The translations under genes and the position numbers were made by a program. 64,000 bases of DNA, from positions 620,001-684,000 of the forward strand of contig NZ_CP109999.1 of NCBI RefSeq assembly GCF_025947145.1. The letters run 5' to 3'. Source of the stretch: Flavobacterium sp. N1994. Lineage in GTDB: Bacteria > Bacteroidota > Bacteroidia > Flavobacteriales > Flavobacteriaceae. How positions within the stretch are numbered: position 1 is the stretch's first letter; the number at the start of each line of letters is the position of its first letter. The notes below the pieces were generated by a model. It worked only from the letters and a program-made list of their open reading frames with translations. It did not search any database and was not told where the DNA came from. Positions 44,095 through 54,045 of this stretch are shown here, piece after piece.

Positions 44095-45133
44095 ATATCA
44101 TGGTTTCTTTCCTTAAAACTTTACCAGAAGCAGTTTCTTTAAAATTAGAAATGAAAATAATTTCTTTTGGCTTTTCATATTTATCTAAGCCTTCATAAAG
44201 AGTGTTATCAAAATCTTGCTTTTCACCTTCAATAACTAAAATCACTTTTTCACCTAATTCAGCATCAGGTTTGGAAGTAATAAAAAATCGTTGGTGTATT
44301 TTATTGGCTAACTTATTTTCGATTTGCTCAGGAATTAGTTTTATTCCTCCACTATTGATGACATTATCCATCCTTCCTAGGAAAATGAATTGATTTTCAT
44401 TTAGCAATTCTACAATATCATTGGTTATAATTACTTCGGGAGAAATTCTGGGTGCATGTATCGCTAAACAATTTCTATCATCATAAGAAATGGTAACATT
44501 TGGTAAAACAGTAAACGCTTTTTCTCCTAATTTTCTAGCAGCAATATGTGTTATGGTTTCGGTCATACCGTAAGTTTCATAAACCTCCGTTGGCAATTTT
44601 AGCAATTGCTTTTCCAATGCTTTACTAACTGCAGCTCCACCAACTATCAATTTCTTTACTTTTTTTAATTCTGATAAAGAATTTTGAGCTTGTAACGGAA
44701 CCATAGCCACGAAATCAAAATTGATCTCATTATTTTTCATGGGATGTGAACTTGGAGCTACAAATTCTAAGTCGAGTCCCAAAATCATGGCGCGAACTAA
44801 CATCATTTTCCCTGCTACATATTTTACTGGCAAACATTGTAATGCTCTATTTCCTGGATGAATATCAAAAAAATCACCTGTTGCTATGGCAGAATCTACC
44901 ATAGCCTGTTTACTCACAGATATTGTTTTAGGATCTCCTGTTGTTCCAGAAGTTTCCATTTGGATGTAAGTTTTACTGTCAAACCAATCTAATAGAAAAT
45001 TACCTACAGGCTTCTCAAAATCTTCTCCTTCTTTAATAAAACTGTAGGCAACACGACACAAATCTTCTCTGTCGAGATGAAAGCCATTCAATTTGAACTG
45101 ATTGTGTACATTTTCGTAGGTTGGATTACTCAT
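44093..45133 (-). CDS. menE: o-Succinylbenzoate-CoA ligase (MenE-like)
   Basis: A 346-aa AMP-forming ligase, short compared with the roughly 450-aa E. coli MenE, a length usual in Bacteroidota. The adenylate motif is METSGTTGDPKTISVSKQAM, then VYETYGMTETITHIAARK and FLGRMDNVINSGGIKLIPEQIE. The final KPKEIIFISNFKETASGKVLRKE carries the catalytic Lys. It activates o-succinylbenzoate in menaquinone synthesis. It overlaps the upstream CPBP gene by 8 bases. Other men genes are not in the window. Confidence 0.87.
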   Translation of the reverse strand: MSNPTYENVHNQFKLNGFHLDREDLCRVAYSFIKEGEDFEKPVGNFLLDWFDSKTYIQMETSGTTGDPKTISVSKQAMVDSAIATGDFFDIHPGNRALQCLPVKYVAGKMMLVRAMILGLDLEFVAPSSHPMKNNEINFDFVAMVPLQAQNSLSELKKVKKLIVGGAAVSKALEKQLLKLPTEVYETYGMTETITHIAARKLGEKAFTVLPNVTISYDDRNCLAIHAPRISPEVIITNDIVELLNENQFIFLGRMDNVINSGGIKLIPEQIENKLANKIHQRFFITSKPDAELGEKVILVIEGEKQDFDNTLYEGLDKYEKPKEIIFISNFKETASGKVLRKETMI

Positions 45134-46091
45134 TATTTTCTAGATTTTGTGTAGGTTCAGAATATTTAATTTCAATGGTTCCAGTAAGTTTTTCCTTCCA
45201 GTTAGACCAATGATATTTTTTACTAAAGATAAATAATAGCAGCGGAAAAATAACGAAAACCGGAATCAAAATTTCAAAGCCTGTTGAAGGGGAAGAAACA
45301 TCTTTAAAAACAGAATTCGTTTGAAAAGCTGACCAATCAGATGTTACTAATAATGCTGTAATTAAATTATTGGCGGCATGAAACCCGAGAGCCAGCTCCA
45401 TTCCTTCATCCATTAATGTAATTATACCCAGAAAAAAACCTGTTCCAATGTAATATACTAAAATGATATACCCCATTTTCTCTACTTCTGGATTAGCAAT
45501 ATGCATAGAACCAAAAATTACAGAAGTCATAATTAAAGGAAACCAGCGGTTCTTTGCTAAAACTGCAAAACCTTGCATTAAATACCCACGAAAAACATAT
45601 TCTTCTGTACTGGTTTGAATTGGAATTAAAAGGGTTCCTATAATTGCTAAAATTAAAAACGGAATAGGTTTAAAATTATAAACAAAATCAGATGGATTAT
45701 TATAATACATTGCCAATGTTGAGCCTGCAGTAAATAAACCCCAAAGTGAAAAGGAAAATATAATTCTTTTCCAATCTACTTTTTTTCTAGAGGTTGTAAC
45801 CGATAATAAGGTTTGTTTATGAAAATACTTTATGACTAAAATGATCGCAATAAAAGCAACGACAAAGGAAAATAACAATAAAAAAAGGGTGATATTTAGA
45901 TTTAAAAAAGTCATCATTCCCGTTTCTGTTGTTGGAAATGGTTTCCCTGATTTGAAAGATTTTATAGCAACTGCAACTACCCAAGGTATTTGACCCAAAG
46001 TAGCAGCGAGAAATATTATTAATGATCCAACTAAATAACGCCAAAATTTATTTTGTGGTAAAAAGCCATTTTCTAAAAACATAGGGTTCAT
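45126..46091 (-). CDS. CPBP-family intramembrane metalloprotease (Abi/CAAX-like)
   Basis: A 321-aa inner-membrane protein with about eight hydrophobic segments. The Abi/CPBP motifs are in order: EEYVFRGYLMQG (EExxxR), VIFGSMHI (FxxxH) and GFHAANN (HxxxN). Eukaryotic relatives cut CAAX proteins. Bacterial ones are linked to bacteriocin self-immunity or peptide processing, and the substrate here is unknown. It overlaps menE by 8 bases and shares its transcript. Confidence 0.88.
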   Translation of the reverse strand: MNPMFLENGFLPQNKFWRYLVGSLIIFLAATLGQIPWVVAVAIKSFKSGKPFPTTETGMMTFLNLNITLFLLLFSFVVAFIAIILVIKYFHKQTLLSVTTSRKKVDWKRIIFSFSLWGLFTAGSTLAMYYNNPSDFVYNFKPIPFLILAIIGTLLIPIQTSTEEYVFRGYLMQGFAVLAKNRWFPLIMTSVIFGSMHIANPEVEKMGYIILVYYIGTGFFLGIITLMDEGMELALGFHAANNLITALLVTSDWSAFQTNSVFKDVSSPSTGFEILIPVFVIFPLLLFIFSKKYHWSNWKEKLTGTIEIKYSEPTQNLENNE

Positions 46092-46152
46092 TTTTGTTTC
46101 GCCTAAATTAACTTTTTTCTATTAAAAATATATATTACTTTGTAAAAAAAAG

Positions 46153-46494
46153 ATGTTGCAAATACTTCATAATCCAAGATGCGGAAAATCAAGGAATTGT
46201 TTAGTTTTTCTAAAGAATTCTAATAAACAATTTGAAATTATTGATTATCTAAAAAATCCTCTTACCATAAATGAAATAGAGGTATTACTTAAAAAACTCA
46301 ATCTCAAAACGATAGCAATCGTTCGTCAAAAGGAAACCATTTGGATTGAAAATTACAAAGACAAATCCATGTCTGATTCGGATATAATAATAGCTTTGGC
46401 AAAGCATCCCATTTTAATCGAAAGACCTATTGTCATTGATGGAGATAAAGCAATAATTGGTAGAGAAATAGACAAATTAGAAAGTTTTATCTAA
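46153..46494 (+). CDS. ArsC/Spx family protein (YffB-like)
   Basis: A 113-aa thioredoxin-fold protein. HNPRCGKSRNCLVFL gives the Cys10-type catalytic residue of ArsC, and LIERPIVIDGDKAIIGR holds a conserved Arg. The sequence fits ArsC-type reductases, but no ars operon is nearby, and a YffB or Spx-like role is possible. It is divergent from the CPBP gene. Confidence 0.82.
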   Translation: MLQILHNPRCGKSRNCLVFLKNSNKQFEIIDYLKNPLTINEIEVLLKKLNLKTIAIVRQKETIWIENYKDKSMSDSDIIIALAKHPILIERPIVIDGDKAIIGREIDKLESFI

Positions 46495-46582
46495 CCTAAA
46501 CATTTGTTATTTAACAAAGATTTGGGAAATGAAGTTTCAACCAAAACGTACTTTTGCGACATTAATCTAGAAAAAATTTCTG

Positions 46583-49084
46583 ATGAAAAAATTTCAACTC
46601 TTAGTTACTTTACTCTTTACTTTCAATAGTTTTTTACTATTTTCTCAACAAAGACCTGAACGAGCTAAAATCATTATAACAGGAAAAGTGATTGAAAAAA
46701 CTAGTAAACTTCCTCTTGAGTATGCTACGATTACTCTAAAAAACAATAAAAATCCTAAATTAGTTTTTGGTGGAATAACGGATAACAAGGGAGATTATTC
46801 TGTTGAAATTATTCCAGGAGTTTATGATGTAACATTAGAATTCATTTCATTTAAACCTACTGTTTTATCTAAAAAACAATTTTCTGGAAACACCAATATG
46901 GGGACTACAGCTTTAGATGAAGATGCTACTCAATTGACAGAAGTAGTAGTCAAAACGGAAAAAGCAGCTGTTGAAATCAAGTTGGATAAGAAAGTCTACA
47001 ACGTTGGACAAGATTTAACGGCAAGAGGAGGAACAGCAAGTGATGTTCTTGATAATGTGCCTTCTGTATCCGTAGATGGTGATGGAAATGTAAGTTTGAG
47101 AGGGAATAGCAATGTAAAAATATTCATTGATGGAAGACCTTCAACAGCTATTAATATTGCCGATGCTTTAAAATCAATTCCTGCCGATGCCTTAGATAAA
47201 ATTGAAGTTATTTCAAATCCTTCTGCCCGATATGATGCTGAAGGGGGTGGTGGAATTATCAATATCGTTTTGAAAAAAGGGAAAAATCTAGGAGTTAATG
47301 GAACTATTGCTGCTACTGCAGGAGATCCAAAAAACTATAGCTTAGTTGGAACATTTAATTACAAAACGAAAAACTTTAATCTTTTCACTAATCTCGGAAT
47401 AAACGATAGTAAATCAAAAGGAAAAGGAATTAACAATACTCAATATTTTGATACTAACGGAGCATTAACCAAAACCATTGACGAAAACATCAATCGAGAA
47501 AATGCTAGAAAAGGTTTTAATTATGGATTTGGAACCGATTGGTATTTAGACCCATCAATTACATGGACCAATTCATTTTCATACAGAAAAGCTAACGGGT
47601 CAAGTCCTATTTATGATGATTTATACAATAATGAAACTAATAACGTATTCTATCAAAATAGATTTACAGATCAGTTCACCAAAACGGAAGACATAGAATA
47701 CAATTCTATTTTTTCTAAACAATTCAAAAAAGACGGACACAATCTTACGCTATTATTCACAACTTCAAAAAATTTAGATAACGATTACGCAACAATTACT
47801 AATAGTTATACTGGAGCTATAAGCGATTTATTAATTGAGTCTACCAATAATTTACAAACACAAGGCAAAAATCTACTACAAGCTGATTATACATTACCTA
47901 TCGGTAAAGAAAGTAGGTTTGAAGCGGGATACAAAGGAGATTTCAATACATTATTAACGAAATATAATGTTGGAAGTCTTGATAGTTTTGGCAATTATAC
48001 TCCATATACTAGTTACACAAATACTTTTGATTACAAAGAAAAGTTCAATGCTTTATACACTCAATTTGGGTCAAAATTTAAAAAGTTATCCTATCAATTC
48101 GGTGTTCGTTATGAAGATTCTAATATTGACATCAATTTGCTAACAACCAATGATTTCAAAAACAAAAAATACCATAACTTTTTTCCAAGTGCCTTCTTGA
48201 ATTATGAGGTTGATGACAATACTAATATCTCTTTAAATTATAGTAAAAGAATTTCAAGACCACGTTACCGATTCTTATCCCCATTCTCCAACTATTCTAG
48301 TAATATCAATTTATTTGTTGGAAACACTGACATCAATCCTTCTTTAACGGATGCTGTAGAGCTTAGCGTATTGAAAAAAATCGGAAAAACTATTATTACT
48401 TCAACTTTGTATTACAACAAGACAAATGCTCCTTTTCAATTTATAAGAAGACCCAATGGCGACGTCGTGACTTCTACAGTTAATGGACAAACAGTTGTAA
48501 CTCCAGTAACAATATCAACTCCAGTAAATTTAGACACTGATATCAGAGTTGGTTTTGAATTTAACATAAACTACTCCCCAATTAAATGGTGGAAATTGAA
48601 TGGTAATTTTAATATTTTCAAAAGCAAACTAAAAGGCGATTATCAATACCAATTAAATGGCTCTCCAACCGTAATATATCAAACTACTGATATAGCAGCA
48701 GGTAGTTGGTTTGCTAAACTAAATTCAAGAATTACGCTTCCTTATAAAATTGAGTTTCAAACCAACGCCACCTATAACGCTCCACAAAATACGACACAAG
48801 GAAGCACACTCGGAATCTTAGCAGCCAATCTTGGTTTTAGTAAAGATGTCTTAAAAGATAAAGCCACTATAACTTTGAATATAAACGATGTTTTCAATTC
48901 CAGAAAAAGAATATCAGAAACTAATATTCCAAGTCTGAGTTCCTACAACGAAATGCAAATGAGAGTGAGACAAATTAACTTAACTTTTGTGTATCGCTTT
49001 AATGTTCAGAAAAACGAAAAAGAGAAAGACAAAAGACCAAAAGGAAATCAAGACAATAATGATAACGGAGATTTCCCAGGATAA
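46583..49084 (+). CDS. TonB-dependent receptor-like outer membrane protein
   Basis: An 833-aa protein of the outer-membrane beta-barrel (OMP_b-brl_3) group. The signal peptide ends at about residue 22 (LLFSQ). A CarboxypepD_reg-like domain at about 30-115 (ITGKVIEKTSKLPLEYATITLKN) is followed by a plug at about 120-235 with DVLDNVPSVSVDGDGNVSLRGNSNVKIFIDGRPS and SARYDAEGGGGIINIVLKKGK. The barrel ends in NLTFVYRFNV, and a charged, Asn/Asp-rich tail of about 25 residues follows. The tail after the last strand is unusual in length but common in this group. The ligand is unknown. A -7-like TACTTTTG lies at 46549-46556. Confidence 0.88.
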   Translation: MKKFQLLVTLLFTFNSFLLFSQQRPERAKIIITGKVIEKTSKLPLEYATITLKNNKNPKLVFGGITDNKGDYSVEIIPGVYDVTLEFISFKPTVLSKKQFSGNTNMGTTALDEDATQLTEVVVKTEKAAVEIKLDKKVYNVGQDLTARGGTASDVLDNVPSVSVDGDGNVSLRGNSNVKIFIDGRPSTAINIADALKSIPADALDKIEVISNPSARYDAEGGGGIINIVLKKGKNLGVNGTIAATAGDPKNYSLVGTFNYKTKNFNLFTNLGINDSKSKGKGINNTQYFDTNGALTKTIDENINRENARKGFNYGFGTDWYLDPSITWTNSFSYRKANGSSPIYDDLYNNETNNVFYQNRFTDQFTKTEDIEYNSIFSKQFKKDGHNLTLLFTTSKNLDNDYATITNSYTGAISDLLIESTNNLQTQGKNLLQADYTLPIGKESRFEAGYKGDFNTLLTKYNVGSLDSFGNYTPYTSYTNTFDYKEKFNALYTQFGSKFKKLSYQFGVRYEDSNIDINLLTTNDFKNKKYHNFFPSAFLNYEVDDNTNISLNYSKRISRPRYRFLSPFSNYSSNINLFVGNTDINPSLTDAVELSVLKKIGKTIITSTLYYNKTNAPFQFIRRPNGDVVTSTVNGQTVVTPVTISTPVNLDTDIRVGFEFNINYSPIKWWKLNGNFNIFKSKLKGDYQYQLNGSPTVIYQTTDIAAGSWFAKLNSRITLPYKIEFQTNATYNAPQNTTQGSTLGILAANLGFSKDVLKDKATITLNINDVFNSRKRISETNIPSLSSYNEMQMRVRQINLTFVYRFNVQKNEKEKDKRPKGNQDNNDNGDFPG

Positions 49085-49092
49085 CAACAATA

Positions 49093-49118
49093 AAAAAGCC
49101 CCGAAATTCGGGGCTTTT
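49093..49118. terminator. Bidirectional terminator
   Basis: AAAAAGCCCCGAA and TTCGGGGCTTTTT form a nearly loop-free perfect stem between two convergent genes. Confidence 0.93.
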
Positions 49119-49138
49119 TCATAAACAAATAGACTAAA

Positions 49139-49312
49139 CTATGCTGTTTGCTCGGCTTCTTTTTTAGCTCTTCTTTCTTGTAGAAATTCTCTCATTCCTC
49201 CAAAAATCCAATAAGGAACTATGAAAGTGATTAAGAACATCATTAACCAAAAACCAATGGTTAAAATGGTTAAGAAAGCTAAGAAACCTAAATACTGTTG
49301 AAATTCAAACAT
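49139..49312 (-). CDS. 57-residue single-pass membrane protein
   Basis: A small protein of 57 aa from the chosen ATG (MFEFQQYLGFL). A long hydrophobic stretch (about 8-42, FLAFLTILTIGFWLMMFLITFIVPYWIFGG) may cross once or form a hairpin. The tail is charged (MREFLQERRAKKEAEQ). An in-frame ATG 30 bases upstream would lengthen it by ten residues without membrane character. The terminator at 49093 fits its 3' end. Function unknown. Confidence 0.6.
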   Translation of the reverse strand: MFEFQQYLGFLAFLTILTIGFWLMMFLITFIVPYWIFGGMREFLQERRAKKEAEQTA

Positions 49313-49412
49313 GTTTTCCGGAATTTTTTGAATTATACGCAAATGTAAGCCGAATAATTCTCCTATCCAAAAACAAAATCAATTTTTATTAACTAGTTTT
49401 TATCCGTAAATT

Positions 49413-49552
49413 TGGGCTGGATTTTAGGAGCCAATTCCCGCTATCCGTTGCAATCTTTTTATTGTTCAGGATGTAAATTGCAAATGACGAACACTTTACA
49501 GAAAACAATAAAAAGGATTTCCACTGCTATCGGGGCTAGATTTAAAACTACT
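49413..49552. repeat. Long imperfect inverted-repeat element
   Basis: The left arm (about 49437-49465: TCCCGCTATCCG, then CAATCTTTTTATTG) and the reverse complement of the right arm (CCCCGATAGCAG, then AAATCCTTTTTATTG, about 49505-49536) align with a few mismatches. The loop also has GTAAA...TTTAC pairing. It has no CDS and sits between two unrelated genes. I recall AGCCCCGATAGCAGTGGAAA-type sequences as recurrent in Flavobacteriaceae intergenic regions, which I could not verify. Confidence 0.55.
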
Positions 49553-49574
49553 TATTAACATATAATAATACACA

Positions 49575-50972
49575 ATGGAATACAGAATAGAAAAAGACAC
49601 AATGGGTGAAGTTAAAGTCCCAGCCGATAAATATTGGGGTGCCCAAACGGAACGTTCTAGAAATAACTTTAAAATTGGGCCATCGGCCTCAATGCCTAAA
49701 GAAATTATAGAAGGTTTTGCTTATTTAAAAAAAGCTGCTGCATATGCTAATTGTGACTTAGGAGTGCTTTCAACTGAAAAACGCGATGCCATTGCCACTG
49801 TTTGCGATGAAATCCTTGCTGGTAAATTAGCCGATGAATTTCCATTGGTAATTTGGCAAACGGGTTCAGGAACGCAAAGCAACATGAACGTGAATGAAGT
49901 AATTGCTAATCGAGCTCAAGTGTTAGCTGGATTTAAAATTGGCGAAGGCGAACAACTAGTAAAAGCCAATGATGATGTAAACAAATCGCAATCATCAAAT
50001 GACACCTTCCCTACTGGAATGCACATTGCTTGTTATAAAGCTGCTGTTGAAACCACCTTACCTGGAGTAGAAAAACTTCGTGATACTTTGGATGCAAAAT
50101 CTAAAGAATTCATGAATGTGGTAAAAATTGGAAGAACCCACTTGATGGATGCTACACCTCTTACCTTAGGTCAAGAAATTTCAGGATATGTAGCTCAATT
50201 AAATTACGGAATTAAAGCCTTAAAAAACACTTTAGCTCACTTATCAGAAGTTGCCCTTGGCGGAACTGCTGTTGGAACTGGATTAAACACACCAGCAGGT
50301 TATGATGTAAAAGTTGCCGAATATATTGCCAAATTCACAGGTCATCCGTTTGTAACTGCACCTAATAAATTCGAAGCTTTAGCTTCGCACGATGCCATTG
50401 TGGAAAGTCATGGCGCTTTGAAACAATTAGCCGTTTCCTTGAATAAAATTGCCAATGATATTAGAATGTTAGCTTCTGGTCCACGTTCTGGTATTGGAGA
50501 AATCCTAATCCCTGAAAATGAACCAGGATCATCCATTATGCCAGGAAAAGTAAATCCAACACAATGTGAAGCTTTGACTATGGTTTGCGCTCAAGTTATT
50601 GGGAATGATGTTGCGATTTCAGTTGGTGGCATGCAAGGCCATTACGAATTAAACGTCTTTAAACCAGTGATGGCAGCTAACTTTTTGCAATCGGCTCGTT
50701 TACTTGGAGATGCTTGTGTTTCCTTTGAAGAGCATTGCGCTAGTGGTATTGAACCTAATTATACTAGAATAAAAGAGTTAGTAGATAATTCTTTGATGCT
50801 TGTAACAGCTTTAAATACTAAGATTGGTTACTATAAGTCTGCTGAAATAGCCCAAACAGCTCATAAAAACGGAACCACTTTAAAAGAGGAAGCTGTTCGA
50901 TTAGGGTATGTTTCTGCTGATGATTTTGATGCCTGGGTGAAACCAGAAGATATGGTAGGAAGTTTAAAATAA
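49575..50972 (+). CDS. fumC: Fumarate hydratase, class II
   Basis: A 465-aa oxygen-stable enzyme of the TCA cycle that interconverts fumarate and malate. The N-terminal [30 protein letters not shown], the active-site [18 protein letters not shown] and [13 protein letters not shown], and the signature loop [15 protein letters not shown] are complete. It forms a homotetramer without an iron-sulfur cluster. It has its own terminator and seems monocistronic. Confidence 0.97.
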   Translation: MEYRIEKDTMGEVKVPADKYWGAQTERSRNNFKIGPSASMPKEIIEGFAYLKKAAAYANCDLGVLSTEKRDAIATVCDEILAGKLADEFPLVIWQTGSGTQSNMNVNEVIANRAQVLAGFKIGEGEQLVKANDDVNKSQSSNDTFPTGMHIACYKAAVETTLPGVEKLRDTLDAKSKEFMNVVKIGRTHLMDATPLTLGQEISGYVAQLNYGIKALKNTLAHLSEVALGGTAVGTGLNTPAGYDVKVAEYIAKFTGHPFVTAPNKFEALASHDAIVESHGALKQLAVSLNKIANDIRMLASGPRSGIGEILIPENEPGSSIMPGKVNPTQCEALTMVCAQVIGNDVAISVGGMQGHYELNVFKPVMAANFLQSARLLGDACVSFEEHCASGIEPNYTRIKELVDNSLMLVTALNTKIGYYKSAEIAQTAHKNGTTLKEEAVRLGYVSADDFDAWVKPEDMVGSLK

Positions 50973-50981
50973 TTAAATAAA

Positions 50982-51008
50982 AAAACCCACTTTAGTTAGT
51001 GGGTTTTC
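50982..51008 (+). terminator. fumC terminator
   Basis: AAAACCCACT and AGTGGGTTTT pair around TTAGTT just past fumC. Confidence 0.88.
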
Positions 51009-51068
51009 CGATCTGTCAAAATCAAACAAAACAATAATCAAACTATTTTTCTTTTGTACAGTATGTCA

Positions 51069-51569
51069 TTATTTTTTCTTAATGAACATATTTGTGTAAT
51101 ATTTTTTTCCTGTTGTAGGATCTATGGAAACTGATATACCTATGTGAGTGTAATCACCTTCTATGTTGGCTTTGTGAGCTGAACTATTCATCCAAGCACT
51201 GAAAGCACTTTCTGCGTTTTGGTAATTGTAGGCGATGTTCTCGGCTACTCTTGTAGCTCCTAATACAGCAATAAGATTGTCTGATCTTTGTTGGAAATAA
51301 TCGTGGTTCACCACTTTATTATCAATCATGTAAATATTGTGCTCTTCTGATTTGTAAGAGATGTGATTGATTACTTCTAGAGCATTCAATCCAATACTTT
51401 GACGGTGATTGTTGATAAGCGTGATTAGTTTTAATTCGGTGTCATTATAGTTGTAAGTAGTTACAACTTTATTGGCAGTTGAATTATCTTCTGAAGAGTT
51501 AGAAGAACAAGAAACCATAGTGAACACGATTGCTAACGGCAACAATGCTCTAAACATTTTTGCTTTCAT
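51069..51569 (-). CDS. CAP-domain (SCP/PR1-like) lipoprotein
   Basis: A 166-aa protein with a lipoprotein signal (MVSC, Cys21 as lipid site). A CAP domain follows at about 48-163: LINNHRQSIGLNAL, then HNIYM, AENIAYNYQNAESAFSAWMNSSAHKANI, HIGISVSIDP and KKYYTNMFIKK. Bacterial CAP proteins are envelope proteins; a few are nucleases or bind lipids. The two His and two Glu that can form the CAP cavity are partly present. It stands alone, with 270 AT-rich bases upstream. Confidence 0.85.
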   Translation of the reverse strand: MKAKMFRALLPLAIVFTMVSCSSNSSEDNSTANKVVTTYNYNDTELKLITLINNHRQSIGLNALEVINHISYKSEEHNIYMIDNKVVNHDYFQQRSDNLIAVLGATRVAENIAYNYQNAESAFSAWMNSSAHKANIEGDYTHIGISVSIDPTTGKKYYTNMFIKKK

Positions 51570-51787
51570 AGTAGTAGGTTAAGTTTTTAATAAAGTAGAT
51601 GTGGGGCAAACACTTTATTTAGTTAATATTGACAGAACGTATTGTTTGATTTGGTTAGACAATACTACTACTTTTACCGTTTAAATAGCAAATAAAATCG
51701 ATTAAATACACTTTATTGTGTTTATAATAAGAATATTTCCTACTTTATTGCATTTCGTCGATGATAAATTATAGTTTGTTTAAAACA

Positions 51788-51815
51788 AAAAAACCATTCA
51801 AAAAGAATGGTTTAC
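51788..51815 (-). terminator. pdxH terminator
   Basis: AAACCATTC (51791-51799) and GAATGGTTT (51805-51813) pair around AAAAA, with a T run on the - strand, past the pdxH stop. Confidence 0.8.
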
Positions 51816-51839
51816 TATAAAATGTTATATTATGTAACT

Positions 51840-52484
51840 TTATGGAGAAAGTCGGTCAATTTTCCAATTGAAGTCATCTTGTAATTTATATCTTATTCTA
51901 TCATGCAATCTATTAGGCCTTCCTTGCCAAAATTCTACTTCTAAAGGTCGAACTAAAAAACCACCCCAATTAATAGGACGAGGAATTTCTTTACCCTCAT
52001 ATAGTTTTTCGAGTTCTTTTAATTTAGCATCTAAATAGTCTCTTGAGGGGATGATATCGCTTTGAGGGGAAACAATTGCACCAAGCTTACTTCCATCGGG
52101 TCTAGATTCAAAGTATGCATCAGAAATGGCATTCGAAGTTTTCTCTGCAATACCTTTAATAATGACTTGTCGTTCCATACTATGCCAAAAAAAAGAAAGA
52201 CAAATATTAGGATTGTTGAGAATAGCTTTCCCTTTTTCGGAATTATAATTGGTATAAAAAATAAAACCATCCTCATTAAATTTCTTAAGCAGTACCACTC
52301 TCGATTTTGGAAAACCATCCAAACCAATAGTAGCGACTGTCATAGCATTAACCTCATCTACTCCACCCGATTCTTTGGTTTCATAAAACCATCGGTGAAA
52401 TAAATTGATTGGGTCTTCTGGAATAGTACTTTCCAAAAGTTGACTTTTTTCATAGGACTTTCTATAGTTGCTTAAATCTTCCAT
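51840..52484 (-). CDS. pdxH: Pyridoxamine 5'-phosphate oxidase
   Basis: A 214-aa FMN enzyme that oxidises pyridoxine or pyridoxamine 5'-phosphate to PLP. NAMTVATIGLDGFPKSRVVLLKKFNEDGFIFYTNYNSEKG is the FMN site. ESRPDGSKLGAIVSPQS and the C-terminal WGGFLVRPLEVEFWQGRPNRLHDRIRY are the family signatures. It makes the cofactor used by glyA, ltaE and the cysteine synthase-like enzyme in the window. It is the last gene of the rnz cluster, 38 bases away. Confidence 0.96.
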   Translation of the reverse strand: MEDLSNYRKSYEKSQLLESTIPEDPINLFHRWFYETKESGGVDEVNAMTVATIGLDGFPKSRVVLLKKFNEDGFIFYTNYNSEKGKAILNNPNICLSFFWHSMERQVIIKGIAEKTSNAISDAYFESRPDGSKLGAIVSPQSDIIPSRDYLDAKLKELEKLYEGKEIPRPINWGGFLVRPLEVEFWQGRPNRLHDRIRYKLQDDFNWKIDRLSP

Positions 52485-52522
52485 TGTTTAGATATATAAT
52501 TGCAAATTTAAAGAGTTTATAG

Positions 52523-53431
52523 TTATTCAAATTCAAAAACTTTACCATCATCCGCAAGAAGTGCATTTGGAAAAATAGTTTGAGCTTCTTGTTGAAACAA
52601 ATTAATATTAGCATAACGAGTACTATAATGTCCTAAAATCAATTGCTTAACATTTGCTTTCTTGGCAATCACTGCGGCTTGTTTTGCGGTGCTATGCATG
52701 GTTGATTCGGCTTTTTCAGCTTCCGATTCTAAAAAAGTGGTTTCATGATATAGTACATCACAATTTTCGATTAATGGAATTACCGTTTCGTCATACATAG
52801 TATCGCTACAAAAAGCATAACTTTTGGGTTGAATTGGATCAAAAGTAATTGCAGCATTTGGTATCAAAGTACCATTATCAAGTGTAATATCACTTCCATT
52901 TTTAATTTTCTGAAAATAACAAGCTTCTATTTTGTACTTATTAACTTCATCAATATTAAGTTTCCTATCTCCTATCTTTTCCTGAAAAAGAAAACCATTC
53001 GTATATACTCTATGTTTTAAAGGAATTGTTTTTACCAATACTTTTTCATCTTCATAAATAATGATACTTTCAGTAGAAGTCAATTCGTGAAAAAATAAAT
53101 TATATCCAGTAAAAGAATTAGAAAAACGCAATTGCAATAGAATAATCTCTTTAATGCCTTTTGGACCATATACATGTAAATCCATTTGTCGATTGAGCAA
53201 CATAAAAGTTGAAATCAAACCCACCAAACCATAAAAATGGTCACCATGCAAATGGGAAATAAAGATGTGATTAATTTTAGAAAACTTGAGTTTGTTTTTA
53301 CGTAACTGAACTTGAGTTCCCTCTCCGCAATCTATTAAGAACATTCTATTCCTAATTTCTAATATTTGTGAAGTTGGATTAGTAATGGATCGTGGAGTTG
53401 CGGCATAACAGCCCAATATGGTTAACTTCAT
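52523..53431 (-). CDS. rnz: Ribonuclease Z
   Basis: A 302-aa metallo-beta-lactamase-fold endonuclease that trims the 3' ends of pre-tRNAs. The zinc motif FISHLHGDHFYGLVG is intact, with the phosphate-binding CSDTMYDE, YHETTFL and LGHYSTRY elements. RNase Z is needed where CCA is not encoded in tRNA genes, as may be the case for the tRNA end at 1-22. It follows the STAS-like gene by 46 bases. Confidence 0.94.
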   Translation of the reverse strand: MKLTILGCYAATPRSITNPTSQILEIRNRMFLIDCGEGTQVQLRKNKLKFSKINHIFISHLHGDHFYGLVGLISTFMLLNRQMDLHVYGPKGIKEIILLQLRFSNSFTGYNLFFHELTSTESIIIYEDEKVLVKTIPLKHRVYTNGFLFQEKIGDRKLNIDEVNKYKIEACYFQKIKNGSDITLDNGTLIPNAAITFDPIQPKSYAFCSDTMYDETVIPLIENCDVLYHETTFLESEAEKAESTMHSTAKQAAVIAKKANVKQLILGHYSTRYANINLFQQEAQTIFPNALLADDGKVFEFE

Positions 53432-53477
53432 TATTTAGTTTACAGTTATAAAATTTAGAGTGCGTTGAAAGGTTATT

Positions 53478-53810
53478 TTAAAAACCTAAATCACGTTCTA
53501 TTTCTTCCATCTCTATAATATCATGTGCTTCAAGCTGAGTAGGTACTACAATGAGTTGGGAAGGAACATCATTAAAATTAATGGAATCGGTAACTAATAT
53601 AATTGACTTTTTACTCTCCTTATGCTTATTAGACATGTCAAGGAACAGTTTAATATCATTCATCGTTACCTCTTTATCATGAGATAAATCGATAATTAAG
53701 TTTTGAGATTTATAGCTAGCGTATTCATGATTTAGTTTTTGAAAAAACTCTGCGGAACTACATTGTGTGTTTCTAATAGTAGTAGTATGTCCTTTTTGCT
53801 CGACTTTCAT
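53478..53810 (-). CDS. Small STAS-like protein upstream of rnz
   Basis: A 110-aa cytoplasmic protein with no signal or membrane segment. The pattern of alternating strands and helices (LIIDLSHDKEVTMNDIKLFLDMSNKHKESKKSIILVTDSINFNDVP) resembles an anti-sigma factor antagonist (STAS) fold. EAHDIIEMEEIERDLGF makes the C-terminal helix. The typical phosphorylated Ser is not evident. It is the first gene of the STAS-rnz-pdxH cluster. The fold is inferred from pattern only, and the function is unknown. Confidence 0.65.
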   Translation of the reverse strand: MKVEQKGHTTTIRNTQCSSAEFFQKLNHEYASYKSQNLIIDLSHDKEVTMNDIKLFLDMSNKHKESKKSIILVTDSINFNDVPSQLIVVPTQLEAHDIIEMEEIERDLGF

Positions 53811-54045
53811 TTTGACAGAATAAAATATTATGAGGCTAATTTACTAAGATTTTGTCACTATTTGGTCATTTGTTGTTACGATAATCTTTCTGATGATGTA
53901 GTTCATAGAAAATTATGGTTTTTCATCGATGAAATACCTCTTTTTTTAACATTTTATAGATGAACTGCACAAAAAAAACGCTGAAAACCCCCGAATTCAT
54001 TGAATTTGTCGATTAAACGACTTTTAAGGTTAGTTATCGAAAATA

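Noticed and set aside
53739-53963. 74-aa + strand frame upstream of the 119-aa gene
   Set aside because: It overlaps the start of the STAS-like gene on the opposite strand and has no signal peptide, domain or promoter.
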